Positions 37,788 to 47,548 of a DNA stretch of 64,000 nucleotides are shown in pieces. The position numbers were made by a program, and so were the translations under genes. The stretch comes from Falsiruegeria mediterranea M17 (lineage in GTDB: Bacteria; Pseudomonadota; Alphaproteobacteria; Rhodobacterales; Rhodobacteraceae): NCBI RefSeq assembly GCF_900302455.1, contig NZ_ONZG01000013.1:124001-188000 (forward strand). Direction: 5' to 3'. The notes below the pieces were generated by a model. It saw only the letters and a program-made list of their open reading frames with translations, was not told the DNA's origin and ran no database searches. The stretch's first letter is position 1. The number at the start of each line of letters is the position of its first letter.

Positions 37788-39536
37788 CTATTCGACCATC
37801 TTGACCATCAAGTCACGCATTACAAACTTCTGCGGCTTGCCCGTGATTGTCATGGGAATTTCGTCGACGATCCTAAAGTGCCTGGGGATCTTGAAGTGAG
37901 CAATCTGGCCTTGTAGCGATGCGCGAAGTTCGTCTTCCGTCAGATCGACACCGGGCTTTGCGATGGCCCAGGCACAGACCTCTTCTCCGAATTTTTCATC
38001 AGGAATGCCAAAGACCTGTACGTCACTCACTTTGGGGTGACGGATCAGATATTCTTCGATCTCGCGCGGATAGATGTTCTCTCCGCCGCGGATGATCATG
38101 TCCTTCACCCGACCGACGATGGAACAAAATCCATCCTCATCGAACACGGCAAGATCGCCGGTATGCATCCAACCATCCAAGATGCTGTCTGCAGTCTTGT
38201 CCGGGTCCTCCCAATAGCCCTTCATGATCGAATAGCCGCGCGTGCAAAGTTCGCCCTTGGTGCCAATGGGAACAATCTGCCCATCCTGATCGACGATCTT
38301 GACCTCAAGGTGGGGATGAACACGACCCACCGTTTCACAGCGTTTGTCCGTGGGATCGTTGACAAAACTCTGAAAGGACACGGGCGAGGTTTCTGTCATG
38401 CCGTAGCAGATCGTCACCTCCTGCATGTTCATCTGCGCGTTCACACGCTGCATGACTTCTACCGGACAGGGTGCACCTGCCATGATGCCGGTGCGCATAC
38501 TGCTCAGATCACGTGGTTTGCGTTCGAGGTCTTCGAGCATTGCGACAAACATGGTCGGCACGCCATAGGCGGCCGTACATCTCTCGCTGGCGAGCGCATC
38601 CAGTGTCTGGGCGGCATCAAACCCCTCGCCCGGAAAGACCATGGTCGCGCCTTTGCTGACGGCACCCAGGACCCCCATAACCATGCCAAAACAATGATAA
38701 AGCGGAACAGGAATGGCCAGCCGATCCGTTTCGGACAGATCAATTCGGTCGGTCACGTACCGGGCGTTGTTGACAATGTTGTAGTGGGACAGTGTTGCAC
38801 CTTTAGGCATCCCTGTCGTGCCGGACGTGAATTGGATGTTGATGGCGTCATCTGGACCAAGCGTCTTGTCGATCTCTGGAATACGCAGTTGCTGAGCCGG
38901 TCCACCCAGGTTTTGCAGATCTTTGAAAGAGTAAGCGCCAGGGCCTGGTTGATCATCCATCAGGACTACGCTGCGCAAATGCGGCAGTTTGTGCGACCGC
39001 AGCTTTCCTGGTTCGCAGTCATCGAGTTCCGGGGCCAGTTGACGGATCATGCCTTCATAGTCGGAGGTCTTGAAAGACTTTGCCGCAATAAGGGTTTTGC
39101 AGCCGACCTTGTTCAACGCGTATTCCAATTCACCCAGGCGGTAAGCCGGGTTGATGTTCACCAGAACAAGACCGACACGGGCGGTCGCAAATTGCGTCAA
39201 TACCCATTCAACCCGATTGGGTGACCAGATCCCGACCCGATCCCCCTTGTCCAAACCAAGCGCCAATAGCCCGGATGCGAGTTCGTCCACCGCGCGGTCC
39301 AGATCATAATAGCTCATCCGGATGTCTTGCTCGGAAAAGACCGCAGCCTCGCGCGGGCCAAATCTCGACACCGCTTCGCGCAACAGCTGGGGGATCGTGA
39401 CATAGGCCAACGCAGGGGCAGACGGCCCGCGGACATAGGACTGCCCGTCTTGGGGAGCAAGCGTATTGCCGGCTGTGGTGGTCTTGCTGTCCCAGTCAGA
39501 TATGCGCGCCGCCTGGCTTTCACTCAGGATTGACAT
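37788..39536 (-). CDS. AMP-binding acyl-CoA synthetase
   Basis: The 582-residue enzyme activates a carboxylic acid with ATP and CoA. The adenylate motifs are INIQFTSGTTGMPKGATLSHYN near residue 223, YGMTETSP near 370 and GWMHTGDLAVFDEDGFCSIVGRVKDMI in the hinge region, with the catalytic lysine in ITGKPQKF at the C terminus. It resembles medium- or short-chain fatty-acyl-CoA ligases. It is 12 bp after the transporter-amidase fusion and last in the same operon, so it probably activates the acid released from the amide. Confidence 0.92.
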   Translation of the reverse strand: MSILSESQAARISDWDSKTTTAGNTLAPQDGQSYVRGPSAPALAYVTIPQLLREAVSRFGPREAAVFSEQDIRMSYYDLDRAVDELASGLLALGLDKGDRVGIWSPNRVEWVLTQFATARVGLVLVNINPAYRLGELEYALNKVGCKTLIAAKSFKTSDYEGMIRQLAPELDDCEPGKLRSHKLPHLRSVVLMDDQPGPGAYSFKDLQNLGGPAQQLRIPEIDKTLGPDDAINIQFTSGTTGMPKGATLSHYNIVNNARYVTDRIDLSETDRLAIPVPLYHCFGMVMGVLGAVSKGATMVFPGEGFDAAQTLDALASERCTAAYGVPTMFVAMLEDLERKPRDLSSMRTGIMAGAPCPVEVMQRVNAQMNMQEVTICYGMTETSPVSFQSFVNDPTDKRCETVGRVHPHLEVKIVDQDGQIVPIGTKGELCTRGYSIMKGYWEDPDKTADSILDGWMHTGDLAVFDEDGFCSIVGRVKDMIIRGGENIYPREIEEYLIRHPKVSDVQVFGIPDEKFGEEVCAWAIAKPGVDLTEDELRASLQGQIAHFKIPRHFRIVDEIPMTITGKPQKFVMRDLMVKMVE

Positions 39537-39548
39537 GTCGATCCTCCC

Positions 39549-41906
39549 CTACATGTTTCTCCAATCGCCCGACTGCTCAAAAGCATCCGCCGCTTGGTAA
39601 ATCTTCATTTCTCCATAATGCGGACCAACCAGCATCATGCCAATGGGCAAGCCGTCGCTGAGACCACACGGTATGCTCATCGCGGGCAGCCCACCATTGA
39701 AGGGCGCCGTGTTGGGAACCATTTCAAAGGCCCGCTGCACATAAAGGCTAAGCGAACAATCGGCAGGGGGATGAGGTTGCGGTTTGATTGGCAGTGTCGG
39801 CATCAGCAACAGATCGTACTGCTTGAGCGCTGCAAGGTAGCGTTCATTGCAAAGCCGCATGATGTTCTGCCCTTTACCATAGAAACGACCCCGGTATTGG
39901 CGTTGAAAATGCTCGCCGACAAACATGCAAGCCTTGAGCGAATGACTGAGTTCATCCGCCCTACCCTGCCATTGCGACATGTGATCGGTCATCGAAGGAA
40001 GGAAGAGACCCCGGTAGTTGGTGCCGGTCGAATTTCCCCACATCATGCCATCTTGCAGCCCCTCCAGCGTGATCGCCGTCCAGGCATCCATCGCCGTATA
40101 GTGTTCCGGGATCGAAACCTCTTCGACGCGGGCACCCAGTTCGCGAAAACGATCAGCCGCCTGTCTGACTTTTCCATCAACATCAGCTTCGGAATTCTCG
40201 TGACCGAACCCTTCGGTCAAGACCCCGATCCGCATCCCATGAGCCCCACGTCCCAATGCCTCGGTATAGCTGTAGACCGTGGGTTTGTACTGACGCGGAT
40301 CAAGACCGTCTTCACCTGCCAGAACCTCAAGCAGCAGCGCATTGTCCGCAACTGTGTTGGTCACAGGGCCAAGGTGGTCGATGGTTTGCTCGATCGGCAT
40401 CGCCCCTGTGTAAGGCACAAGCCCATGCGTGGGTTTCATCCCGTAGACACCGCAGTTCGAGGATGGGATGCGGATTGACCCGCCCTGATCCCCCGCAATG
40501 GCCATGTCGACTTCACCCGCCGCGACAAGTGCAGCCGACCCGCCCGAGGAGCCGCCAGCCATGTAGCCGCGCTTCCATGGGTTGTGGATCGGGCCCTTTG
40601 CATTGGTGTGCGATCCGCCCGAAAGGCAGAAGTTCTCACAATGGGCCTTGCCGGTGATGACGGCCCCGGCATCCAGCATGCGCGTCACGATGGTGGCGTC
40701 GATCTCGGGCGTGTAGCCTTCCATGATCGAAGATCCATTCATCATCGGCACGCCAGCCAGGCAGATCGTGTCCTTTATCGCGATGCGCTTACCGCGCAGT
40801 TTACCATCCGGTGCACCGCGCACTTCTGTCTTTACATACCAGGCATTTAAGAGGTTCTCGGTCGGGTTGGGAAAGTGGCCGGGGCTGCGGGGATAACGCA
40901 CCTCGGGCAGATAGTCCGGCATCGCATCGAGCCTGTCATAGGCCTGCATGTAGGGTTCGATGATCTCGCGATACTCTTCCAGATCTTCGTCTGACAGGTT
41001 CATCCCGAACCGGTTGGCCATGTCACGCATCTGCGAAAGTGTCGGTCGTTTAATAGTCATATTGGTCACCACGTTTGCGGCAGTCGGTTGGGTCGCGGAA
41101 ACTGCCTGAGATTTGGTTGATGTCGGTTGGGCGGCCTGTGTGTCCGGACGCGTGTTCGCTTGTCCTCGGGTTGACCGCGCCGCCCCAAAGCCAAGAAACT
41201 GATCGACCTTGGCCTGATCGGACAGGTCTGTCTTGCTTAGCTCGCCGGTTATGCGACCGCGCTCGAGAACAAGAACCCGGTCGGACAGGTCCGAGATAAA
41301 GTCAAAGTTCTGTTCGACCAGAAGAATGGAAAGCCCCCGGCTTTTGCGCAAAGCCAGCAGCGTTTCCCCCATTTCCTCGATGATCGACGGCTGGATGCCT
41401 TCGGTCGGTTCATCAAGCAGCAAGAACTCCGGGTCACCCATCAGACAGCGGGCAAGAGCCAACAATTGCTGTTCTCCACCCGAAAGAGCGCCGCCTTCCC
41501 GATCCATCAGTGGTCGAAGCCTGGGGAAATCCGACAGCACGGATTCCATCACTTCGCTCTCGGAACTCCCGGCGTATTCGTGCCAGGCAAACCGTAGGTT
41601 ATCGCGAACCGTCAGTTGCGGGAAAATCCCTCGTCCTTGCGGGACATACCCCAGACCAAGCCCGGCGCGCTCGTTGGGTGACATCCGGTTGATCTCAGTC
41701 GAGTGGAACCTGATCGTTCCCACCCGACCTGGCAAAAACCCCATGAGCATTTTCAAAAGGGTTGTCTTGCCCATCCCATTATGGCCAAGGATGCCAACCA
41801 CTTCGTTCTCGGCCACTGCAAATTCGATCCCGTGGAGGATCGGCACTTTGCCATATCCACCTGAGAGCCCTTTGATTTCCAGGACTTGTGTTACGTCATC
41901 ATTCAT
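39549..41906 (-). CDS. Fusion of a LivF-type ABC ATPase with an amidase-signature amidase
   Basis: The 785-residue protein starts at ATG 41906 (MNDDVTQVLEIKG). Residues 1-240 are a LivF ATPase: Walker A GHNGMGKT (41-48), signature LSGGEQQ (141-147), Walker B FLLLDEP and LLVEQN. A linker rich in Gln, Thr, Ala and Ser (241-282) leads to a full amidase from Met283: Lys378 in AIKDTI, Ser453 in GGSSGGSA and Ser477 in QGGSIRIPS. The Lys-Ser-Ser spacing (75 and 24) equals that I recall for Rhodococcus N-771 amidase (K96, S171, S195), and the segments AWYVKT and IEQTIDHLGPVT also match that class. The frame is open throughout with no stop or shift. A separate start at Met283 lacks a ribosome site. 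Confidence 0.93.
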   Translation of the reverse strand: MNDDVTQVLEIKGLSGGYGKVPILHGIEFAVAENEVVGILGHNGMGKTTLLKMLMGFLPGRVGTIRFHSTEINRMSPNERAGLGLGYVPQGRGIFPQLTVRDNLRFAWHEYAGSSESEVMESVLSDFPRLRPLMDREGGALSGGEQQLLALARCLMGDPEFLLLDEPTEGIQPSIIEEMGETLLALRKSRGLSILLVEQNFDFISDLSDRVLVLERGRITGELSKTDLSDQAKVDQFLGFGAARSTRGQANTRPDTQAAQPTSTKSQAVSATQPTAANVVTNMTIKRPTLSQMRDMANRFGMNLSDEDLEEYREIIEPYMQAYDRLDAMPDYLPEVRYPRSPGHFPNPTENLLNAWYVKTEVRGAPDGKLRGKRIAIKDTICLAGVPMMNGSSIMEGYTPEIDATIVTRMLDAGAVITGKAHCENFCLSGGSHTNAKGPIHNPWKRGYMAGGSSGGSAALVAAGEVDMAIAGDQGGSIRIPSSNCGVYGMKPTHGLVPYTGAMPIEQTIDHLGPVTNTVADNALLLEVLAGEDGLDPRQYKPTVYSYTEALGRGAHGMRIGVLTEGFGHENSEADVDGKVRQAADRFRELGARVEEVSIPEHYTAMDAWTAITLEGLQDGMMWGNSTGTNYRGLFLPSMTDHMSQWQGRADELSHSLKACMFVGEHFQRQYRGRFYGKGQNIMRLCNERYLAALKQYDLLLMPTLPIKPQPHPPADCSLSLYVQRAFEMVPNTAPFNGGLPAMSIPCGLSDGLPIGMMLVGPHYGEMKIYQAADAFEQSGDWRNM

Positions 41907-41907
41907 C

Positions 41908-42624
41908 TCAGTTCTTCTTTCCAAGATAGACGTTGCGAACCGTGGGGTCGGACATGACGCGATCCACGTGATCTTCCATCAACACCTCGCCTTGATGGAA
42001 AACCGTCACCATTTTGGCAATCGAGCGGATGAACTGCATGTCATGCTCGACGATGATGATCGCTGCGGTCTTGTTCATCTCGTGGATAATCCGAGTCATG
42101 CGCTCGACGTCTTCTGCGCTCATCCCGGCGGCAGGCTCGTCCAGAAGCACCAACCAGGGATCGCCAACCGCAACCAGGCCAAGCTCGACGCGCTGTCGTT
42201 CCCCATGCGCCAAGCGTCCAAGGTCGTCCTTGGCGATGGATCCCAGGGCCAGCCGCTCGATGATGTCCTGCGTCTTTCGATTGGCATCTTTAGGGTCGTG
42301 AAACCGCCGGGCCGCAAGCCAGATGTTTTCGAAAACGCTCAGGCTGTCCATCACGTTGGGTGTCTGAGTTTTGATACCAACCCCCGACGCCGCAACCTGA
42401 TGAGGCATCCACCGCGTGGTTTCCACCCCCCGCATGTAGATCTCGCCTTCGGTCGGTGTTTGCAGCCCTGCAACGCATTTGAAGAACGTGGACTTGCCCG
42501 CCCCGTTGGGACCTATCAGGCAACGCAATTCGCGAGCGCGTAGTTTGAAGTCAACGTTGTTGGACGCGACGACACCACCAAAGCGCATCGTAAGTCCGTG
42601 AGTTTCCAAAACAGTTTCAGCCAC
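41908..42624 (-). CDS. Branched-chain/urea-amide-type ABC transporter ATPase (LivG-like)
   Basis: I use GTG at 42624 (MAETVLETHGLTMRFGG), which overlaps the permease stop by 8 nt and has GGGAG upstream. ATG at 42687 would add 21 non-homologous residues. The 238-residue ATPase has Walker A IGPNGAGKST, the signature LAHGERQRVELG and Walker B LVLLDEPAAGMS. The H-loop is IIVEHDM. It pairs with the LivF half of the next gene, whose start overlaps this gene's end region. Confidence 0.92.
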   Translation of the reverse strand: MAETVLETHGLTMRFGGVVASNNVDFKLRARELRCLIGPNGAGKSTFFKCVAGLQTPTEGEIYMRGVETTRWMPHQVAASGVGIKTQTPNVMDSLSVFENIWLAARRFHDPKDANRKTQDIIERLALGSIAKDDLGRLAHGERQRVELGLVAVGDPWLVLLDEPAAGMSAEDVERMTRIIHEMNKTAAIIIVEHDMQFIRSIAKMVTVFHQGEVLMEDHVDRVMSDPTVRNVYLGKKN

Positions 42625-43657
42625 TGACGCGCTCCCGGTTTCTTGGTCGTCGTTGATGGTGCGTGCGCCCCAGAGGTCGGCGGCCAAAGCTCACCTTCCA
42701 CAAACCTGCCACGGCCGGAACGACACCTTTGGGCAGGAAAAGTACAAAGAGCACCAGGATGAGGCCGGTGATCAGCGTGTTATCAACGGCGCTCTGTTGC
42801 CCCAGAAGAAACTTCAGATAGGCCAAACCGGCAGCCCCGAGAACCGGACCCATCCGTGTTCCCAATCCGCCGACGATGCACCAGATGATGATCTCGGCGG
42901 ACTGGCCAAGCGAAAACAGACTTGGCGTTAAAATCTCAGCCCAATTTGCAAAAAGCGCACCGGCCAACCCGGCGATGGCAGCCCCGACCGCGAACAGAGC
43001 CGTTTTTCTGGCTCGAACGTCATACCCCATCAGGGACATGCGGGTTTCGTTTTCCCGAATACCAACGGCGATGCGGCCAAAACTTGATCTCAGCAAAGCA
43101 GACACCAGGAAAAAGACGACCGCCAGCAAGACCGCACAAACATAGAAATAGCTATCGCCCCAGATATAGGCCTCTGGGCTGCCAGGGATGTTCAGCGTCT
43201 GAAAGCCGGGGATCCCGTTGAACCCGCCCAAGCGTGCGTTTCCGATGACATACTGCGGCCCGGCGGTGGAGTTGATGAACTTGAACAGGATCAGCGTCAC
43301 GACCAGGGTTATGACCCCGAGATAGACGTCGTTCAGGCGCCCGTAGAACATCATCGCACCCAGCAGTGCAGCAAACCCCGCCGGAACAAGAACGGCCAGG
43401 ATCATCGGAGCCGTGCTTTCGCCGACGTTGATCGCTGCGATCGCGTAGGTATAGGCACCCAACCCAAAAAACGCGGCCTGACCAAAACACAGAATACCAC
43501 CAAAACCCCAGATCAAACCCAGACTTAGTCCAAGCATCCCGTAGACGATCAGAATCGTGAGCGTGTAGGTGCTGATCATCAGGGGCATCACCCAGATCAG
43601 GAAACCCGTGATCAGGATGATCTTGATTGCATCGTTTGAAAGGCTTCCCTGCATCAC
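42617..43657 (-). CDS. Branched-chain/urea-amide-type ABC permease (LivM-like)
   Basis: The 346-residue protein has about ten hydrophobic segments and the LivM signature regions (GILCFGQAAFFGLGAYTYAIA near residue 51; RIAVGIRENETRMSLMGYDVRARKTALFAVGAAIAGLAGAL read in parts). It forms the inner-membrane channel together with the LivH-like protein, whose stop it overlaps by 4 nt. Confidence 0.93.
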   Translation of the reverse strand: MMQGSLSNDAIKIILITGFLIWVMPLMISTYTLTILIVYGMLGLSLGLIWGFGGILCFGQAAFFGLGAYTYAIAAINVGESTAPMILAVLVPAGFAALLGAMMFYGRLNDVYLGVITLVVTLILFKFINSTAGPQYVIGNARLGGFNGIPGFQTLNIPGSPEAYIWGDSYFYVCAVLLAVVFFLVSALLRSSFGRIAVGIRENETRMSLMGYDVRARKTALFAVGAAIAGLAGALFANWAEILTPSLFSLGQSAEIIIWCIVGGLGTRMGPVLGAAGLAYLKFLLGQQSAVDNTLITGLILVLFVLFLPKGVVPAVAGLWKVSFGRRPLGRTHHQRRPRNRERVSG

Positions 43658-44520
43658 AGTTTTCCCTTGAAGAATTTTCCAGTGATGCCCTGGGGCAAAA
43701 GACGCAGCAGGACGACGGCAGCGATCAACAGCGCGACCTCGCCTATCACTGGTGAAATGGCGAAGGTGAAAACCTGGTTCACGATCCCGAAGAAACCCGC
43801 GCTAGAAAACAAACCTGCGATCAGGGACGGCCCACCGGCGATAACGGTGATGAAGGCCTTGGCGATATAGGCCCCACCCGATGTCGGCACGAGGCCAACC
43901 AACGGGGCCAGAACAGCCCCCGCCAGCCCGGAGAGGGCAGAGCCGCAAAAGAATGTTGCCATGTAAATTCGGTCGGGGCTGTAACCCAAAGCTGCGGCCA
44001 TGTCCGACCGTTGCATCGTGCCGCGTGCGATCAAACCGGCGCGGGTGTTCTTCAGGATCACCAGCATCGCAACAAGCAGCAGAATTGCGACGACAATGAT
44101 GAAGAAGTTGTAGCCGTTGATCTGATAGTTTCCGATGGCAAAGCCCGGGATCGGCGTCGAGATACCGGTTGTTGTATTACCGAAGATCATCGTAGCCAGC
44201 CCAATGAAGAACAGGCTTAAGCCCCAGGTGGCCAGCATGGTGTCGACCAGTCTTCCATACAGATGACGGATCACCAATCGTTCGACCGCAAGCCCGATCA
44301 GACCCACGACAAGGGGTGCGATCACCAGCATGGCCAGAAAGATGTTGATGCCAAGATTGACGGCGGTGATGGTCGCATAGCCGCCCATCATCATGAACTC
44401 GCCATGGGCGAGATTGATCACTTTCATCATGCCAAACACAACCGCAAGGCCAGAGCTGATCAGGATCAGAGAGGCGACCGCGTAGAGCATTTCGACAAGA
44501 ATGACGACGGACAAATCCAT
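43654..44520 (-). CDS. Branched-chain/urea-amide-type ABC permease (LivH-like)
   Basis: The start is ATG 44520 (MDLSVVILVEMLYAVAS), giving 288 residues. An extension to 44700 is Arg/Ser-rich and not part of the family. LivH features are AVVFGMMKVINLAHGEFMMMGGY near residue 28 and RGTMQRSDMAAALGYSPDRIY near 180, with eight or so membrane helices. The gene lies 82 bp after the binding-protein gene. Confidence 0.93.
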   Translation of the reverse strand: MDLSVVILVEMLYAVASLILISSGLAVVFGMMKVINLAHGEFMMMGGYATITAVNLGINIFLAMLVIAPLVVGLIGLAVERLVIRHLYGRLVDTMLATWGLSLFFIGLATMIFGNTTTGISTPIPGFAIGNYQINGYNFFIIVVAILLLVAMLVILKNTRAGLIARGTMQRSDMAAALGYSPDRIYMATFFCGSALSGLAGAVLAPLVGLVPTSGGAYIAKAFITVIAGGPSLIAGLFSSAGFFGIVNQVFTFAISPVIGEVALLIAAVVLLRLLPQGITGKFFKGKL

Positions 44521-44602
44521 TGCGCGAGATTCCGTTGAAAAGAGAGACGTAAGGGATGGGTGCGCGGAGCTGTCAAACTCCGCGCTAGATCTGTGAGAGC
44601 GT

Positions 44603-45823
44603 TCAGATCTGGATTTCGTATTGGGTGTTGTCACCCGGATTGGCAGCCAGATCGCACACCGCTTGGGTATCAATGGGCTGGCGCTGCGGCAGCGTTTCAA
44701 TCACCTTCATACCCTGGTTTGCGAATTCCATGATGTGGACATCCAGAACTGCGTGGTGCGTTTTGGGATCGACCGTTACCTTGCCCGCCGGACCTTCGAT
44801 GGACAGGCCCGTTTCCAGCGCGGCAATAACCGCATCTCGGTCCAGTGACCCCGCCTGGCGCACAGCTTCGGCCCAGGTCAGAACACCTTGATAGTTCGAC
44901 ACGGCGATTTCGTGGATCAGGTTGCTGTCGCCATAGGCCGCCGCCCATTTTTCCTTGAACGCGTTGTTGGCCGGGGTGTCGAGTTCCTGGCTGTAGTTGT
45001 AAGCAACCATGATGCCGTTGCCTTCTTCCGGCGTCAGAACCTTGTGCTCGTTGCCGACGCCCAGGGTGGTTGACGCTAGCGGAATACGGTCTTTCATCCC
45101 TGCGGCCGCCCACTGACGGAAGAACGACAGATGCGCGCCCCCAACAAGCGGTGCGATGACCAGATCGGGACCCGCAGACTGGATCTTGGCGATGGTCGAG
45201 CCAAAGTCGCTCACATCCAGCGGGAAGAAGTCGACGCCCACGGTCTCGCCGCCGTTGTCTGCCACGAATTTCTGAATCCAGCGCGCCGTGATCTGACCAT
45301 AGTTGTAGTCAGCAGCCAGGATATAGACCTTCTTGCCGGATTTGCTCATGGCATAAGGCACCAGGGCTTCAACTTGCTGGGCCGGGGTCACGCCGTTGAT
45401 GAATATGTTGCGATCACAAACACCGCCTTCATACAGAACATTGTAGAAATAAGGCGTTTTTGTCTTGCGCATCGTCTGGCGAATGGCCTCGCGCGAGGCG
45501 GACAGGATGCCACCATGCACCACATCCACCTGGTCCTGGCGGGTCAATTGCTGACCATATTGAGAGTAAAGCGCCATATCCGATTGCGTGTCATAGGCCG
45601 TGACTTCAACCTGTTTGCCAAGCAGACCACCGGCCGCGTTAATTTCGTCAACAGCAAGACGCATCGCCATATCCATCGGCTTGCCGTAAGCATCGAAAAT
45701 GCCTGACGTATCCAGGATTGAGCCCAATTTGATCGTGTCGGCTGCCAGGGCCACGCGTGGTAGCATCGACGCACTTGCAAGAGCGGCCGTGCTGGCCAAA
45801 AAGTTTCGACGGTTCAGTGACAT
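44603..45823 (-). CDS. Amide/urea-type ABC transporter substrate-binding protein, Tat-exported
   Basis: The 406-residue protein begins MSLNRRNFLASTAALASASMLPRVALAA, a twin-arginine signal. The mature part is a type I periplasmic binding fold of the UrtA/FmdD/AmiC group (IKLGSILDTSGIFDAYGKPM, GGILSASREAIRQTM, YNVLYEGGVCDRNIF). Members bind urea, short amides or related compounds. The location beside an amidase fusion supports an amide ligand. The fold resembles the 47605-48717 protein, suggesting that both see the same class of ligand. Confidence 0.9.
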   Translation of the reverse strand: MSLNRRNFLASTAALASASMLPRVALAADTIKLGSILDTSGIFDAYGKPMDMAMRLAVDEINAAGGLLGKQVEVTAYDTQSDMALYSQYGQQLTRQDQVDVVHGGILSASREAIRQTMRKTKTPYFYNVLYEGGVCDRNIFINGVTPAQQVEALVPYAMSKSGKKVYILAADYNYGQITARWIQKFVADNGGETVGVDFFPLDVSDFGSTIAKIQSAGPDLVIAPLVGGAHLSFFRQWAAAGMKDRIPLASTTLGVGNEHKVLTPEEGNGIMVAYNYSQELDTPANNAFKEKWAAAYGDSNLIHEIAVSNYQGVLTWAEAVRQAGSLDRDAVIAALETGLSIEGPAGKVTVDPKTHHAVLDVHIMEFANQGMKVIETLPQRQPIDTQAVCDLAANPGDNTQYEIQI

Positions 45824-45871
45824 ATCGGTTTCCTCCCTAGTGTCGTTCCGGTTGAAGTGACGGTTTTTCCG

Positions 45872-47467
45872 TCACTTCTCGGTCTTTGGTTTGTCTTTGA
45901 TCCGGTTCGCGTAATCTGCGGTTCGACCAGCCAGGTTGGCGTCGAAATCAAGTCCGATCTCCTCGCCCATCTGTTTCATCGCAGGCAAGCGCACGGCCAT
46001 TCCCAAGATCTGATCCATGGCCGCACCAAATGCGCCATCGACCCCTTGGCCCGTGTCACCGGTGCCGCCCGCACCAGAGATCTGATTGATCCGTATCGAG
46101 TCTATTTTTTCGACTGGCTTCATCATCTGGGTCATGATTTCGGGCAAACGGTCGAGCTTGCGCTCTTCCAACCGCATGCGGATCATTGCCTCGCCCAGCG
46201 TGTTTTCGGCCTCGTTCAGTGCAGCACGACCTGCGGCCTCTGCTTCCATACGGGTGCGTTCGACTGCGCTGGCTTTGGTTTTCACCGCAGCGTCGGCGTT
46301 TGCCTTTTCCAGGAGCGTTTCGACATCACGTCTGACCTTGGCCCCTTCCAGCTCCAGATCTTTTTGCTGTCTCAGACGGGCGGTCTCATGTTCTCGTTCC
46401 GCAACCGCACGCTCTTTTTGTGCCTGTACGCTTTCGGCCGCCAAGATGACCTTGGCTTTGGCCTCTTCCTCTTCTGCCCGCGCTTCAGCTTCTTGAGCCC
46501 GTTTCCTGGCAATCGAGATGTCGTTTTCGATCTTTTCCTCTTCCAGCGCTCGGATCGCGGCCATCTCGGTCTTGCGCAGCGCCTCGTCGGATTCCACCTG
46601 CGTCGCCTTCACGCGTTTTTCGTTTTCAATCCGCGTGGTTTCGCTGGCCAGCTTGGCCTCGTCGCGTGCGCGGTCTTCGCGTGATTTCGCATCCGCTTCG
46701 AGTTTCGCCAGATGCTCTTGCTGCGCGATCTCTGCTTCACGCTCTGCGCGCTTCAGTTCCAGTTGTCGTTGGTGCTGAGCCAACTGGCTTTCACGCACGG
46801 CCACTTCGGCCTCTGTTTCGATACGGATGCGCTCTTTGCGCTGGTCAGCTACAAGCTCTGCCAATTGGCGCATGCCTTGAGCGTTAAAGGCGTTGTTCTC
46901 GTTCCACTGGCTCAGATCGCTTTGATCCACGGCAATCAAAGAGGCCGACACAAGCGTAAGACCCAGTTTCGCGGCTTGCGCGTCAATGGCTTCGGCAACA
47001 TCATTAGAGAACCCGGACCGATCCAGGTGGATCTCTTCCAACGTTCGGACCGCAGCTGCGCGTTGGATAGCGTCGACCAGAGAACCGGTAAAAACCTCTG
47101 CGACAGTTTCGCCCCCTCTGGCGATCCGCGCACCCAAGGCCTGCGCCGCGGTGGCAATGCCCTCAGCCGTGGGAGCGACACGCAGTTCGAATTCAAACTG
47201 AACATCAGCCCGCATCTTGTCCCGTGTCAGGACAGCCTCACGGCCCTCGCGGCTGATGCCGAAAGTCAGCGCCCCCATGGAGACTTTCTGAACCTGATGC
47301 AAAATCGGAAGAGACAGGCAGCCACCGTCGGTGATGACACGGCGCCCCCCGAAACCGGTTCTCACAAGCGCAACGTCCAAGGTCGCTTTTGCATAGTATC
47401 TTTGCAGAAACCAGATCGCGACCAACGCGACAACTACCAGCAGAACCAGCAGGATAACCCAAGCCAA
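45872..47467 (-). CDS. SPFH/flotillin-like membrane protein
   Basis: The best start is TTG 47467 (AWVILLVLLVVVALVAIWFL), with AGGGAGAG 6 nt upstream. TTG at 47515 is an alternative. The 531-residue protein has one N-terminal membrane helix, an SPFH/Band-7 domain at about residues 25-190 (VRTGFGGRRVITDGGCLSLPILHQVQKVSM read in parts), then a long Ala/Glu/Arg/Lys-rich coiled coil to about 430, and a C-terminal tail (SGAGGTGDTGQGVDGAFG). Flotillins organise membrane microdomains. Its place between an AmiC-like gene and the transporter is unusual and suggests a role in assembling the uptake complex. Confidence 0.88.
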   Translation of the reverse strand: MAWVILLVLLVVVALVAIWFLQRYYAKATLDVALVRTGFGGRRVITDGGCLSLPILHQVQKVSMGALTFGISREGREAVLTRDKMRADVQFEFELRVAPTAEGIATAAQALGARIARGGETVAEVFTGSLVDAIQRAAAVRTLEEIHLDRSGFSNDVAEAIDAQAAKLGLTLVSASLIAVDQSDLSQWNENNAFNAQGMRQLAELVADQRKERIRIETEAEVAVRESQLAQHQRQLELKRAEREAEIAQQEHLAKLEADAKSREDRARDEAKLASETTRIENEKRVKATQVESDEALRKTEMAAIRALEEEKIENDISIARKRAQEAEARAEEEEAKAKVILAAESVQAQKERAVAEREHETARLRQQKDLELEGAKVRRDVETLLEKANADAAVKTKASAVERTRMEAEAAGRAALNEAENTLGEAMIRMRLEERKLDRLPEIMTQMMKPVEKIDSIRINQISGAGGTGDTGQGVDGAFGAAMDQILGMAVRLPAMKQMGEEIGLDFDANLAGRTADYANRIKDKPKTEK

Positions 47468-47548
47468 GGTAACTCTCCCTCTTTGACCGATCGCCAGGCT
47501 CTCTTGGGCCCGCAATCCATTTGTTGGTCAAAGCGTGAGAGAATTTAT

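Noticed and set aside
40000-41060. Possibility that the amidase is a separate gene starting at Met283
   Set aside because: There is no Shine-Dalgarno sequence before that ATG and the linker reads through in frame, so the fusion is preferred.
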